Source: JBKPCD01 sp046727175 (GTDB lineage Bacteria; Acidobacteriota; Vicinamibacteria; Vicinamibacterales; 2-12-FULL-66-21). Taken from it: 64,000 bases of DNA. The translations under genes and the position numbers were made by a program. The DNA lies in the NCBI GenBank assembly GCA_046727175.1, contig JBKPCD010000026.1:1-64000 (forward strand), written 5' to 3'. Below are positions 36,874 through 45,163 of the stretch, piece by piece. Each line of letters begins with the position of its first letter. Position 1 is the first letter of the stretch. The notes beneath the pieces were generated by a model. That model was not told the DNA's origin and searched no databases. It worked only from the letters and a program-made list of their open reading frames with translations.

Positions 36874-36960
36874 GCGCCGAAAAGCCGTGACGAACTCGAG
36901 CGTAGTGCCGTCGCGATTGCAGAGCCGGAGGTCTGCGGATACACTCGTCGCATCGTTCAC

Positions 36961-38187
36961 ATGATGGGTGCTTCCTTGCGATCTACATTGGTACGGTCGG
37001 GCTGCGAACTCGCGCTCGTGAGCGGTGTTCCGGCCTTCGCGACCGCTCTCATGACAGGCAGGCCTAACGTTCTGCAACCGGACAGGACCGCGTCGCTGAT
37101 TGTCTCGGCGATGCGGCGCAATTGGCTCACCAATGATGGTCCCCTGGTGCAGGAGCTCGAAGCACGTTTCGCTGCATTCCAGGGTGTGAAGCACTGTGTC
37201 GCCGTTGCCAATGCCACGCTCGGCCTCCAGCTCGCCGCCAGGGCGCTCGGAATGACCGGCGAGATCCTGATGCCGGCGTTCACGTTCATCGGCACAGCAC
37301 ATGCGCTGGCCTGGATCGGCTTGCGGCCGGTGTTCTGCGACGTGTCTCGCGAAACACACACGCTCGACCCCCAGTGTGTCGAGGATGCGATCACGAGCGC
37401 GACCGGAGGCATCCTCGGTGTGCACATCTGGGGGCAGCCATGCGACGTCGAAGGTCTGCAACGGGTCGCCCATCGTCGTGGCGTGCCACTGCTGTTCGAC
37501 GCTGCGCACGCCACCGGCAGCAGCTACCGTTCCATTCGCCTTGGCGGGTTTGGTGACGGGGAAGTGTTCAGCCTGCACGCGACCAAGTCGATCAACGGTC
37601 TTGAAGGCGGCATGGTAGCCACCAACGATCGCGGCCTGGCCGAACGCGTCCGCCTGCTGCGAAACTTCGGGTTCGTAGGCGAGGACACCGTGAGCGGCAT
37701 CGGCATCAACGCCAAGATGAACGAGTTCTCCGCCGCCATGGCGCTCGCTAATCTCGAATGCTACGACCGGCTGCATGCGCACGACCGCGACATTCACGGG
37801 GCATACCGTCAGGGCCTAGCCGGACTCGACGGCATCGCCCTGCAGGAGTGCCGGCCCGATTGCGCGAGGTGCGATCACTACGCCGTCCTCTCTGTATCGG
37901 AGACAGCGGCTATCGGGTCCGAAGCGCTTCGCCGGGTGCTGGCCGCCGAAAACGTCGTGGCACGCCGGTACTTTTTCCCGGGCTGCCATCGCTCGCCGCC
38001 CTACGACCGGTCGGAACATCGGAACCTGCCGATCAGCGACAAGTTATGCCGAACTGTCATGCAGCTGCCGACCGGCCTGCAACTGACGCGCGATGACGCG
38101 GCAAAGATCGCAGCAATCGTCGCTCACGCCTGTGAGCATGCGGACGAGGTCAAGGCGATTCTTGCGGCCCGCGACACCGAGCGATGA
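36961..38187 (+). CDS. DegT/DnrJ/EryC1/StrS-family sugar aminotransferase
   Basis: 408 residues. The PLP-binding lysine lies in SLHATKSINGLEGG (Lys209), preceded by the PLP Asp180 in LLFDAAHATG, and NWLTNDGPLVQELEARF and MPAFTFIGTAHAL are typical N-terminal motifs. These enzymes convert keto sugars bound to a nucleotide into amino sugars for O-antigens, capsules or glycolipids. Two tandem ATGs open the frame; another at residue 31 could be used. The stop overlaps the GT2 gene start (ATGA), so the amino sugar and a glycosyltransferase are produced together. Confidence 0.9.
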   Translation: MMGASLRSTLVRSGCELALVSGVPAFATALMTGRPNVLQPDRTASLIVSAMRRNWLTNDGPLVQELEARFAAFQGVKHCVAVANATLGLQLAARALGMTGEILMPAFTFIGTAHALAWIGLRPVFCDVSRETHTLDPQCVEDAITSATGGILGVHIWGQPCDVEGLQRVAHRRGVPLLFDAAHATGSSYRSIRLGGFGDGEVFSLHATKSINGLEGGMVATNDRGLAERVRLLRNFGFVGEDTVSGIGINAKMNEFSAAMALANLECYDRLHAHDRDIHGAYRQGLAGLDGIALQECRPDCARCDHYAVLSVSETAAIGSEALRRVLAAENVVARRYFFPGCHRSPPYDRSEHRNLPISDKLCRTVMQLPTGLQLTRDDAAKIAAIVAHACEHADEVKAILAARDTER

Positions 38188-39089
38188 AGTTCGCGGCCCT
38201 TGTGGGCGTCAAGGACGAGGCCGAGCTCATCGGCGCCTGCATTTCGCACCTTCGAAACGTCGGCGTCGATCAGATCGTCGTCTCGGATTACGGGTCCACT
38301 GACGGCACACTCGACATCCTTGCGGATGAACACCGAGCCGGTGATGTGTTGGTGGAATCAGTGGACGTCTCGACCGTCCCCGACTACGACACGTGGTCCG
38401 TTCGAGAGGCGGCGCTCGCGGCGTCGACCGGCGCCGACTGGGTCCTCTTCCTGGATGCCGACGAATTCTGGATTCCGGCGTCAGGGTCGCTGCGCACCTG
38501 CCGCTGCCTGCTCGAAGGCGATGTCCTTGCCGTCGATCGCTTCAATGTTGGCCTGACCTCGCGCCAGCGATCGATACCGCCCACGTTATGGCTGGAGCGT
38601 CACGACGATCTCCTTCTGTTCACGACAATGCCTTCGCACTTTCGACAATATGTCGAGAACCATCCGGAGGTTCCGTTCATCACACTGATGCCAGGAGCGA
38701 AGGTCATGGCGCGTCCGCGCGCGATTGCGGGCCTTGCTCCCGGGTCTCATGACGTACGTGAACAATCGGCGGACCAATCCATCAGGCGGTTTGCGGCGGC
38801 AGATCTGCTCATCGCCCACGTGCCCTTTTCGACGGCGGAGCGGTTCGCGCGAAAGCTCTACAACATCCGCGCAGAGCTGACCCAGAACCCGGCGTGTTAC
38901 TACGATGATCTCGCCTGGCACTGGAAGCGGTGGTCGGCGATGAGCGATCGCGACGCGATCGGCCGCGAATTTGCGAGCCAGATGCTGGACGATGAGGAAC
39001 TCGCTCGCCTCAGGCAAAGCAAGGTTGTGCGATCTGCACGGGAGATCTTCGAAGAGCGGCTGAAATCAACGCTGGATGTACGACTCTAG
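38184..39089 (+). CDS. Glycosyltransferase family 2-like protein
   Basis: 301 residues. The nucleotide-sugar binding opening is KFAALVGVKDEAELIGACI, the second acidic patch is SDYGSTDGT, and the DxD site with a following Glu is LFLDADEFW (Asp91, Asp93). Total length and sequence around the DADEFW motif are those of the short 'Glyco_tranf_2_4' type. It would transfer a sugar, plausibly the one made by the overlapping DegT gene, to a lipid or polymer. No membrane helix is present, so it is cytoplasmic. Last gene in this cluster. Confidence 0.88.
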   Translation: MKFAALVGVKDEAELIGACISHLRNVGVDQIVVSDYGSTDGTLDILADEHRAGDVLVESVDVSTVPDYDTWSVREAALAASTGADWVLFLDADEFWIPASGSLRTCRCLLEGDVLAVDRFNVGLTSRQRSIPPTLWLERHDDLLLFTTMPSHFRQYVENHPEVPFITLMPGAKVMARPRAIAGLAPGSHDVREQSADQSIRRFAAADLLIAHVPFSTAERFARKLYNIRAELTQNPACYYDDLAWHWKRWSAMSDRDAIGREFASQMLDDEELARLRQSKVVRSAREIFEERLKSTLDVRL

Positions 39090-39425
39090 GCTGCGTTTCA
39101 GGGCGCCATTCGGCTCATCGAAAGCCGCGTCAGGGTCGCGCGCGTGTCGGTTTGCATCGCTGAGGCAAGCGGCGCCGGGAAGCTGGCGAAACGCGCAAGC
39201 GAACGGCCGGGCTGTCTCGGCCTGGCATTAATCGATTCTCGCGGGCGGGAAGAAGCCATCGACGTGTCAAAAGCCTCTGCGGAGGGAGCCAGCACGCGGG
39301 CCGCAACGTGAAGTGACGCCTGCAGCCACGTCAGATTTACAACCCGAGAGCCGAGCCGGCCAGGTCGCGGCGAAGGATTGACGCGGGTTGATGGCGCGAG
39401 GCGAGAAGCTTAGGTCTGCGTCGGC
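39090..39425. other. 336-bp gap without a supported gene
   Basis: Between the GT2 gene and the permease remnant I see no credible coding sequence, hairpin or repeat. Confidence 0.4.
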
Positions 39426-39967
39426 TTATTCCTGGCGGAGCGTCTGCGTCGGATCGAGGCGCGCGGCGCGCGTGTCTGGAATCGAGGCGGCCACCAGGCA
39501 GGCCGCGATGATGATCAGCAGACTCACGGCGTAAGAGAGCGGATCGAGAACGTGAACGATCTTCCCGATGCCGGCGGCGGCCGGTGTCGCCAGCAGGACC
39601 GCCGCCAGTCCGGCGGCTGAACCGCAGCCGATGAAAAGGCCGACGCCGACGGGCCGGATCGACTGCGACACGACCAACCGCGTAACATCTCGAGTAGTCG
39701 CACCAAGCGCCATCCGCACGCCGATTTCCCTGGTGCGCTGCTCAACGAGGTACGACAGCACGCTGAACAGGCCGACAGGGTCAGCGCCAGCGCCAGCCCG
39801 CCGAGGACGGCCGTCAACCAGAACGCAATCCGCAGGAAGTAGGTGTCCATCCCGGCCAGCGTCCGCATGGTCACAACCTGCCGGCCCATGTTGGGATCGA
39901 TTGTGGTCAATCGATTGAGGAGCGTCTGCCGTGCGAGTTCAGGATCGCCATGGACACGGGCGAAACG
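39426..39967 (-). pseudogene. ADOP permease C-terminal fragment with one-base deletion
   Basis: Reading upstream to downstream: FARVHGDPELARQTLLNRL, TTIDPNMGRQVVTMRTLAG, AFWLTAVLGGLALALTLS in one frame, then VLSYLVEQRTREIGVRMALG and the ending DTRAARLDPTQTLRQE in another. This is the last third of an ADOP-type permease (second FtsX block). Inserting one G near 39772 (tcgg[g]cc) restores continuity. The first two thirds are missing, and the upstream neighbour's stop codon lies about 25 bp away. Clearly inactive. Confidence 0.8.
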
Positions 39968-39991
39968 AGGAACCGGCGGACCGGCATCGAT

Positions 39992-41323
39992 CTACGGCTG
40001 ATACGTCACGCCGACACGAACGATCGGACCCGCGTGCAGCCGCTCCCCGCGGACGAATCCGTCCGATTTGTAGCCTACCTCCACAAGAACCCCTGCACGC
40101 GTAACCGAGCCCGGGTCGCGTCCGAACGGAATCCGCGCGGTCGCGGTGCCGAGCGCGCCGGTCATGAATGTCTGCGCGTTCGGCGACACGTCGAGCGCCG
40201 GCTGGCGCCAGACCCTGACCGCGATGTCTCCGCGGAGCCAGGGTCGCTGCACAACGTTCGTCGCCGCGACACCGACATCCCACGAGTGCTCCCGTCCGGT
40301 GTCGCCGACGCCGACCGACAGGCTGGTCAGTCGGTTGTGCGTGACAAAGTTGTGCTCCGTGGTCACGGCGGTGCCATACGGCGTCATCTCGAACCGCAGT
40401 GCCGGTGAATACTGCACGCCGTGCGGCAGCCGAATCATCGGCACCGCGCCCGACGTCCGCCCGCGGACCATATACGACACTGCCCACGCGTAGCCCGCGT
40501 AGCCCAGCATCGGGTCGGCGAGCATCAGCAGCGCGCGGCGCTTGAGCGTCGACGCTGACAACGGCGTGCAGACGGGCGGATCGCAGTCGTCGTTGAAGTC
40601 GAGGAGAAACGATTTGACGTCGTGTCCCTCCGGTGACTGCGGCGATACGCTGCGAATGTAGCGAAGGCCGTCGAGGCGCGATTCGAGGTAGAGCCACGCT
40701 TCACGGTAGTGGAAGGCGCCAGCCGTGAGCGCCTGCGAGCCAATGTGATCTGCCAGCACGTTCTGCGCTTCGATGCCTGCCGCATCGATACCGAGCACGT
40801 CGGCGCGGGTCACCTCGAGGTCACCGCGAAACTCGGTCACGGCGCCGCCGGGGCCGTAAGGGATCGGCACGTCGAAGCCGTAGCTGATGCCGTGCGCGTT
40901 GATTTCGCGCAGACGCGCGCCGTGGCCGAACACCTCATGCCCCAGCACCATGAGGAAGTGGTCCTGCGGCAGGTCCAAGCCGTACCACTTTCCGAGGCGG
41001 TAGGCGATCCCGAGCACGTGCTTCGCCTTCGTCGATTCGTCGAAGCGCGACGGCGCCAGCCATCGATCCTCGAGGTCGGCGGCCGCCCGCTCGATCGTCA
41101 GGAGATCGGTGGTACCGGCTGCAGGCGTCATGTCGCGATCGAGGACCACGACATACGGCCGATCGTCCTGCGCCACGGCGACGTGCGCACAAAGCACCTG
41201 GACCGAAGCGAGCCAAACTGCGGCGATGGCGGGCCTCAGATCCAAGAGCCGAAATGGCCCCACATTCTGAGACCTTGAGCGAAACTTCGATCTCGGCAAG
41301 GCAGTATTGTTTGTCGCCCTCAT
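39992..41323 (-). CDS. Exported protein with HExxxH motif, function unknown
   Basis: 443 residues. A hydrophobic segment AIAAVWLASVQVLCAHVAVAQ around 32-52 looks like a signal peptide on a long basic N-terminus. The sequence LMVLGHEVFGHGARLRE contains His129-Glu130-xxx-His134, resembling a metal site but with one more residue between the His pair than the classic HExxH. The C-terminal half alternates like outer-membrane strands (GTATARIPFG, GVLVEVGYKSDGFVRGE, AGPIVRVGVTYQP), so it may be a barrel with a protease-like plug. I do not recognise the family. Divergent, with about 50 bp to the kinase remnant. Confidence 0.6.
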   Translation of the reverse strand: MRATNNTALPRSKFRSRSQNVGPFRLLDLRPAIAAVWLASVQVLCAHVAVAQDDRPYVVVLDRDMTPAAGTTDLLTIERAAADLEDRWLAPSRFDESTKAKHVLGIAYRLGKWYGLDLPQDHFLMVLGHEVFGHGARLREINAHGISYGFDVPIPYGPGGAVTEFRGDLEVTRADVLGIDAAGIEAQNVLADHIGSQALTAGAFHYREAWLYLESRLDGLRYIRSVSPQSPEGHDVKSFLLDFNDDCDPPVCTPLSASTLKRRALLMLADPMLGYAGYAWAVSYMVRGRTSGAVPMIRLPHGVQYSPALRFEMTPYGTAVTTEHNFVTHNRLTSLSVGVGDTGREHSWDVGVAATNVVQRPWLRGDIAVRVWRQPALDVSPNAQTFMTGALGTATARIPFGRDPGSVTRAGVLVEVGYKSDGFVRGERLHAGPIVRVGVTYQP

Positions 41324-41370
41324 GTTGGCGGTTTTGCCGGCGGTGCGTAACAGCTCATCCGTGCTCGCCG

Positions 41371-41574
41371 AATCTCAGAAGGCACCCGCACATCGTGACG
41401 ATTCACGATAGTGGCGAGGCAGCGATCCGTCATTTCATCGTGATGGAGCTCATCAAAGGTCGCAGGCTGCGGGCACTGGCGCCAGAATACCCTCCCTTCG
41501 AATCAGTCGTGCAATGGTGCGGGCAGGTCGCCGGTGCGCTGGCTGCCGCCCATGCGGCGGGGATCCGCTTGTAA
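41371..41574 (+). pseudogene. Ser/Thr kinase fragment
   Basis: One frame reads RRHPHIVTIHDSGEAAIRHF then IVMELIKGRRLRALA and GALAAAHAAGI, which is the helix-C to catalytic-loop part of a Hanks-type kinase. It stops (TAA) just where the HRD motif should follow. The glycine loop and all of the C-lobe are missing. A small relic of a kinase gene. Confidence 0.7.
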
Positions 41575-41595
41575 CGGGCGACGAGCGGCCGACTC

Positions 41596-41985
41596 CTACT
41601 GTACGACCACTGACGCCACCATCCCGGTGTGCAACGTGCAGTGATACGGGAACGTGCCGCGCGTGTTGAACGTGAAGCTGAACTTCGCGCCGGGGGCGAT
41701 GTTGCCCGAGTCGAACGCGCCGCTGTCGCTCGTCGACGTGTGCGGGATCGTGTCGTTGTTCGTCCAGGTGACCGTCGACCCCGCGGTGATCATCACCGGA
41801 TTCGGCATGTAAGCCGCGCTGCCGGCGGTTCGCGCGCCCACGGGAATGCTCACGTTGGCGGTCGTGGTCGTCGGCGTCGGCGTCGGCGTCGGGCTCGGCG
41901 ACGGCGCAGGAGTGGAGGATCCACCGCCGCATGCACCAATCACCGCCAGCGCGCCCGAGAGAACGGCCAGTCGCAACTTCCTCAT
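41596..41985 (-). CDS. Cupredoxin (plastocyanin-like) lipoprotein
   Basis: 129 residues from the ATG at 41985, with AAGGAG upstream. The N-terminus has a lipobox (LAVIGAC before GGGSST), so Cys20 should be acylated. A Pro-Thr repeat linker (SPSPTPTPTPTTTT) leads into a type-1 copper domain with WTNNDTIPHTS and FPYHCTLHTGM: the copper ligands are His in IPHTS, then Cys, His and Met in YHCTLHTGM. It would be an electron carrier or copper protein anchored in the periplasm. Good match to the plastocyanin/azurin-like small cupredoxins. Upstream of it is a 269-bp gap to the start of the next gene without a supported gene. Confidence 0.88.
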   Translation of the reverse strand: MRKLRLAVLSGALAVIGACGGGSSTPAPSPSPTPTPTPTTTTANVSIPVGARTAGSAAYMPNPVMITAGSTVTWTNNDTIPHTSTSDSGAFDSGNIAPGAKFSFTFNTRGTFPYHCTLHTGMVASVVVQ

Positions 41986-42422
41986 GGCGTTTGTGCTCCT
42001 TCGCCGGAGAGATAGCAACGGTGCTGCCCGAACGGCGGCGCGGCGTCCCGGCCGTTTTTTGCGCACCGTGGCAACAGCCGGGTTACGTAGGACGGATCTC
42101 TTTACTCGTTTCGTCGCCCGCTCGATCGCTTCGCTTCGGATCTGTGAGTACACGTTCCAGATCTCGCCGCGGGGGGCCAGATTCCCGTGCTGCAGTTAGA
42201 TGAGGCTGGGCATGCGCGGAGCACCGGCGTCCCGAGGAGAGGGCGCCCTCCAGTGGCTCATCCGTCGAGGAAGAAAGCGCGGGTCACGCCCTCCGACCTA
42301 GGCGGCCATTGTGAGAATGCCCTCAAGTGTCATCAGGCCGAGAAAGCGCGTCGCATATGACGCTACCGGTCCAACACACGGTGGCCACTAACCAGGATTG
42401 GCGACAAAGCCGGCGCAGGGCA

Positions 42423-42860
42423 TCAAGTAAACCAGGCGGGCTCCTTGCGAATGGAGATGGCTTGAGCGACCGTCACACCGGTCACACGCACGCCCGGCTC
42501 CGGCTTGCGACTCTGAGCGGCGGCATTCGCAAGACCACCGGCGCAGGCGAGCGTCGCCAGCAACACCACGGCGACTCTCGACCGTGAGATGCTGGCACAC
42601 AGCCAGCCGCCAAAGAGTGCACCGAGTATTCCGACGAACACCGCGTAGATATTGAACGCCGGCGTAGTGGCAAAGAGCCCAGGTTTCAGGACCGCGTCGA
42701 GGCCGAGCGCGAACCACGGCGCGATGCTCAGCGCGAGTACGCCGACTGACATGACGAGGAATGCGACGATCGTTCCGAAGAAAACTCGGACTTTTGCCAC
42801 GATGTGACGGCCCCACCATCGTAGACCGTCATGGTCCTGATTTGCAGATTCTCCGGTCAT
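42423..42860 (-). CDS. Small membrane protein of unknown function
   Basis: 145 residues from an ATG (or 154 from a GTG at 42887). Three hydrophobic stretches: FFGTIVAFLVMSVGVLALSI, FNIYAVFVGILGALFGGWL, and VAVVLLATLACAGGLA, so three helices. No known domain is visible. The strand is opposite to the DUF1801 gene, with which it is divergent by about 60 bp. No ribosome-binding site is convincing for either start. Confidence 0.55.
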   Translation of the reverse strand: MTGESANQDHDGLRWWGRHIVAKVRVFFGTIVAFLVMSVGVLALSIAPWFALGLDAVLKPGLFATTPAFNIYAVFVGILGALFGGWLCASISRSRVAVVLLATLACAGGLANAAAQSRKPEPGVRVTGVTVAQAISIRKEPAWFT

Positions 42861-42893
42861 CGGCGACGGAACGCGGGCATAAACCACTCAATG

Positions 42894-42899
42894 TATACT
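42894..42899 (+). promoter_or_regulatory. Possible -10 box TATACT before the DUF1801 gene
   Basis: TATACT lies about 24 bases before the ATG, with aggagg in between as ribosome site; a leader of about 18 bases would follow. No good -35 box was found. Confidence 0.35.
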
Positions 42900-42922
42900 C
42901 GCGTCGGTTCAGGAGGGACGTG

Positions 42923-43414
42923 ATGCGAGCAGCGTCCAGGCGTGCCCCGGATGACAACCCGCAGACGCAGGTCGCGTCATTCATCGCCAAGTTTGGAGAG
43001 AAAGACCAACTGCTGATTCGTGCGGTCAGAAGAGCCGTGCGCAAGCGGCTGCCCACAGCTAACGAACTCGTCTACGACAACTACAACTTTTTCGTCATCG
43101 GGTACTCCCCTACCGAACGGCCTTCGGACGCCATCATCTCCATCGCCGCCCGCGCGAATGGCATCGGCCTTTGCTTCATTCATGGCGCGCGGTTGCCCGA
43201 TCCGGAGCGGCTTCTCCAGGGCTCCGGCAACCAGACGCGGTTCATCCGACTGCAGTCTGCGAGCGAGCTCGCGCGACCTGAGGTCGAAGCGCTCGTCGCC
43301 GCCGCGATCAAACAGGCAAAGACACCTCTGCCCACAACCGGACGCGGTCGACTCATCGTCCGCTCGGTCTCTGCGAAACAGCGGCCCCGCCGGAAACCCG
43401 CGACTCGAGACTGA
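42923..43414 (+). CDS. DUF1801 (YdhG-like) protein
   Basis: 163 residues from an ATG preceded by aggaggGACGTG. The segment DQLLIRAVRRAVRKRLPTA, YDNYNFFVIGYSP, RANGIGLCFIHGARLPDPE and RFIRLQSASEL is the DUF1801/YdhG fold, a small domain of unclear role often found in stand-alone form. The C-terminal 30 residues are basic and unstructured. A single gene with a probable own promoter; it ends just before the ADOP tail remnants. Confidence 0.75.
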   Translation: MRAASRRAPDDNPQTQVASFIAKFGEKDQLLIRAVRRAVRKRLPTANELVYDNYNFFVIGYSPTERPSDAIISIAARANGIGLCFIHGARLPDPERLLQGSGNQTRFIRLQSASELARPEVEALVAAAIKQAKTPLPTTGRGRLIVRSVSAKQRPRRKPATRD

Positions 43415-43455
43415 CGCAGAACGGCACCGTCGATGCACGTAGTCCCACCCTTTTC

Positions 43456-43642
43456 GGCATGTGTCTGGCGATTCGTACCAATGGCGATCGGATGGCAGTG
43501 GCTGCCCTCGCTCGCGCCGCCCTTCGTGAAGTGGCTCCCCATCTGCCGGTGCTCCGGATTGATACGGTCGAGCCTGGCTGTCCTGATCCCCGCCTTACGC
43601 GCTGCGCGAGTCGAACCGATGCTGGCGTTGCGCGTGGAGTAG
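43456..43642 (+). pseudogene. ADOP permease remnant, internally deleted
   Basis: One frame reads AIRTNGDRMAVAALARAALR and LPVLRIDTVEPG, as in the second periplasmic core of ADOP permeases; another then gives LAVLIPALRAARVEPMLALR with the final VE and stop, the typical end of the same protein. The FtsX helices that should lie between are deleted. A second tail of the same kind follows downstream. Confidence 0.7.
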
Positions 43643-43736
43643 ATCGCCGAGCTGTCGTGGCTACGAACGGTGTTGCGGAGAGCAGCTTCGCTCGGCGTCA
43701 CCGGCTGCGGCGAGAGGTCCAGGCCGGCGAGCCGCG

Positions 43737-43802
43737 CTGCGTCTCGAGCCGGGCACGCGCGCGACGCGCACCGACCCGCTCCTCGCGTTGCGTCACGACT
43801 AG
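43737..43802 (+). pseudogene. Second ADOP permease C-terminal tail
   Basis: The last frame before the TAG at 43800 encodes LRLEPGTRATRTDPLLALR followed by HD, which is the signature end of an ADOP permease (compare RRATEVDPMVALRVE in the intact gene at 1-3 kb). Upstream the similarity fades at once. It is a separate relic from the one 100 bp earlier, because each has its own stop. Confidence 0.6.
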
Positions 43803-44046
43803 CGGGATTCTCTGCGGCAACGTGGCTCGTTCCATAGCTCGTTGCTCGTGACTGCTCCTGCTTCTTGATCGCGTCCGTTTGTCCGGCGTGCGAGCGCCGT
43901 GGCATGTAGGCCCGTTCTCTTGCTTGACAGCGCGCTTCGGCGCGCTTGACACGGTTGCGGTTCGGCCGTACAGTCTGCCCCTCTCCCGACGGCCGAATCG
44001 TGCTCCACGGCCTCATGTTCGCGGCTTGCTTGCCGGGAGGTCCTCG
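43803..44046. other. Non-coding stretch before a PEP-CTERM gene
   Basis: Nothing recognisable; the promoter of the next gene should lie here. Confidence 0.4.
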
Positions 44047-44853
44047 GTGTTCGAGTGTGGCATCCGCGGCGGAAGGTTGCAGACCAACCCATTGAGCCGC
44101 GTCGGCGCGGCGTTGCTGACGCTGATCGTCGTCGCGGCGGTACCGCGGCCTGCTGACGCGAGTGACATCATCGCACGCGGGTTCGATTTGTCCGACCCGC
44201 TGCCCGGCACCGCGGTGAACCTCCCGGGCCTGGGCGTGGTTCCTTTCGTCGGCGTTCCGCTCGGCACGTTCGATTTTGGTGCCGGTGCGGTACCGACATT
44301 CAATGCCGACACCATCATCGAGCGGCTCGACGATGCCAACGCGCCTATGGATCTGGTGCCTGTTCTCTTGCTCGCAATGCAGCTGCGGAGTGAGATCGCG
44401 ATCGACATGGGGTTCGGGCTCGACATCCATTTTTTGACCCTGCAGACAACGACACCCTCCGATGGCACGATGGTCTTTACGGATTTCAGCGGTCCCCACG
44501 TGCCGCCCCCGCCTCACGGATCTTTCCGGTACGATCCGATCAATTGGTCCTTCGACGTTCGAAGAGGCTCGCTCGACGGGCCGGTGGTGTTCAGCGGATC
44601 GAAGGTGCTGTCGAGCGCCAATACGTCGTGGACCCACTTCCCCGTACCGGGTGCCGTGCTCATTCCGGGTGTGAACTACCTGCTCGACGGAACGCCCTTC
44701 AGCGATTTCTTCGCCGAGCCGTTCTCGCTCTCGAGTGATGATGGCACGCGGATTCTCATGCAGACCGCCACGGTTCCTGAACCAGTTACGAGCGCTCTTC
44801 TCGCCGTCGGCGTCGCGTGGCTGGCGGCCCGACGCGCGCGGCGTACGAGGTAG
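44047..44853 (+). CDS. PEP-CTERM sorting domain protein
   Basis: 268 residues from a GTG with GGGAGG at a good distance; the frame is open further upstream, but no ribosome site is seen there. The hydrophobic N-terminus (VGAALLTLIVVAAVPRPADA) is a signal peptide. The tail is VPEPVTSALLAVGVAWLAARR plus basic residues, the exosortase signal. The body is beta-rich (FDLSDPLPGTAVNLPGLGV, LDIHFLTLQTTTPSDG) without known motifs. Like the other PEP-CTERM protein it is likely secreted to the surface. Downstream is a non-coding region with a composite repeat. Confidence 0.8.
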   Translation: MFECGIRGGRLQTNPLSRVGAALLTLIVVAAVPRPADASDIIARGFDLSDPLPGTAVNLPGLGVVPFVGVPLGTFDFGAGAVPTFNADTIIERLDDANAPMDLVPVLLLAMQLRSEIAIDMGFGLDIHFLTLQTTTPSDGTMVFTDFSGPHVPPPPHGSFRYDPINWSFDVRRGSLDGPVVFSGSKVLSSANTSWTHFPVPGAVLIPGVNYLLDGTPFSDFFAEPFSLSSDDGTRILMQTATVPEPVTSALLAVGVAWLAARRARRTR

Positions 44854-44923
44854 GGACACGGTCTACTGAAACGTTTTGCAGGTCTTTCCCACTTAGGGTA
44901 GGGCGATCGGACCACTAATCACG

Positions 44924-45013
44924 GAGTTCACTTCTGTTGTTGTGGGGCGGGGTCTCAGACCCCGCCAGGACGGGCCTGAAGGCCCGTCCCTACATGTCAA
45001 CACAAGTGAATTC
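44924..45013. repeat. Composite hairpin repeat (REP-like)
   Basis: Two perfect hairpins, ggcggggtc-tca-gaccccgcc (44946-44966) and ggacgggcc-tgaa-ggcccgtcc (44968-44989), stand side by side. They are enclosed by imperfect inverted arms, gagttcacttctgttgttgt on the left and tgtcaacacaagtgaattc on the right. The element precedes the TPR-CHAT gene. Confidence 0.75.
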
Positions 45014-45163
45014 CGGGTTAGGTCAACCGAGCGGATCTCCCGCACCGCGGCAGCCGGTCCTACATTCTCCGGTCAGACCGGTTGCGGCATCCGCAAGGGC
45101 GCCTCGCCCGCCCGCGCGGGCGCCCGGCGAACAGTTTGTGCGGCTTCCGGTAGAAGGGGACAC

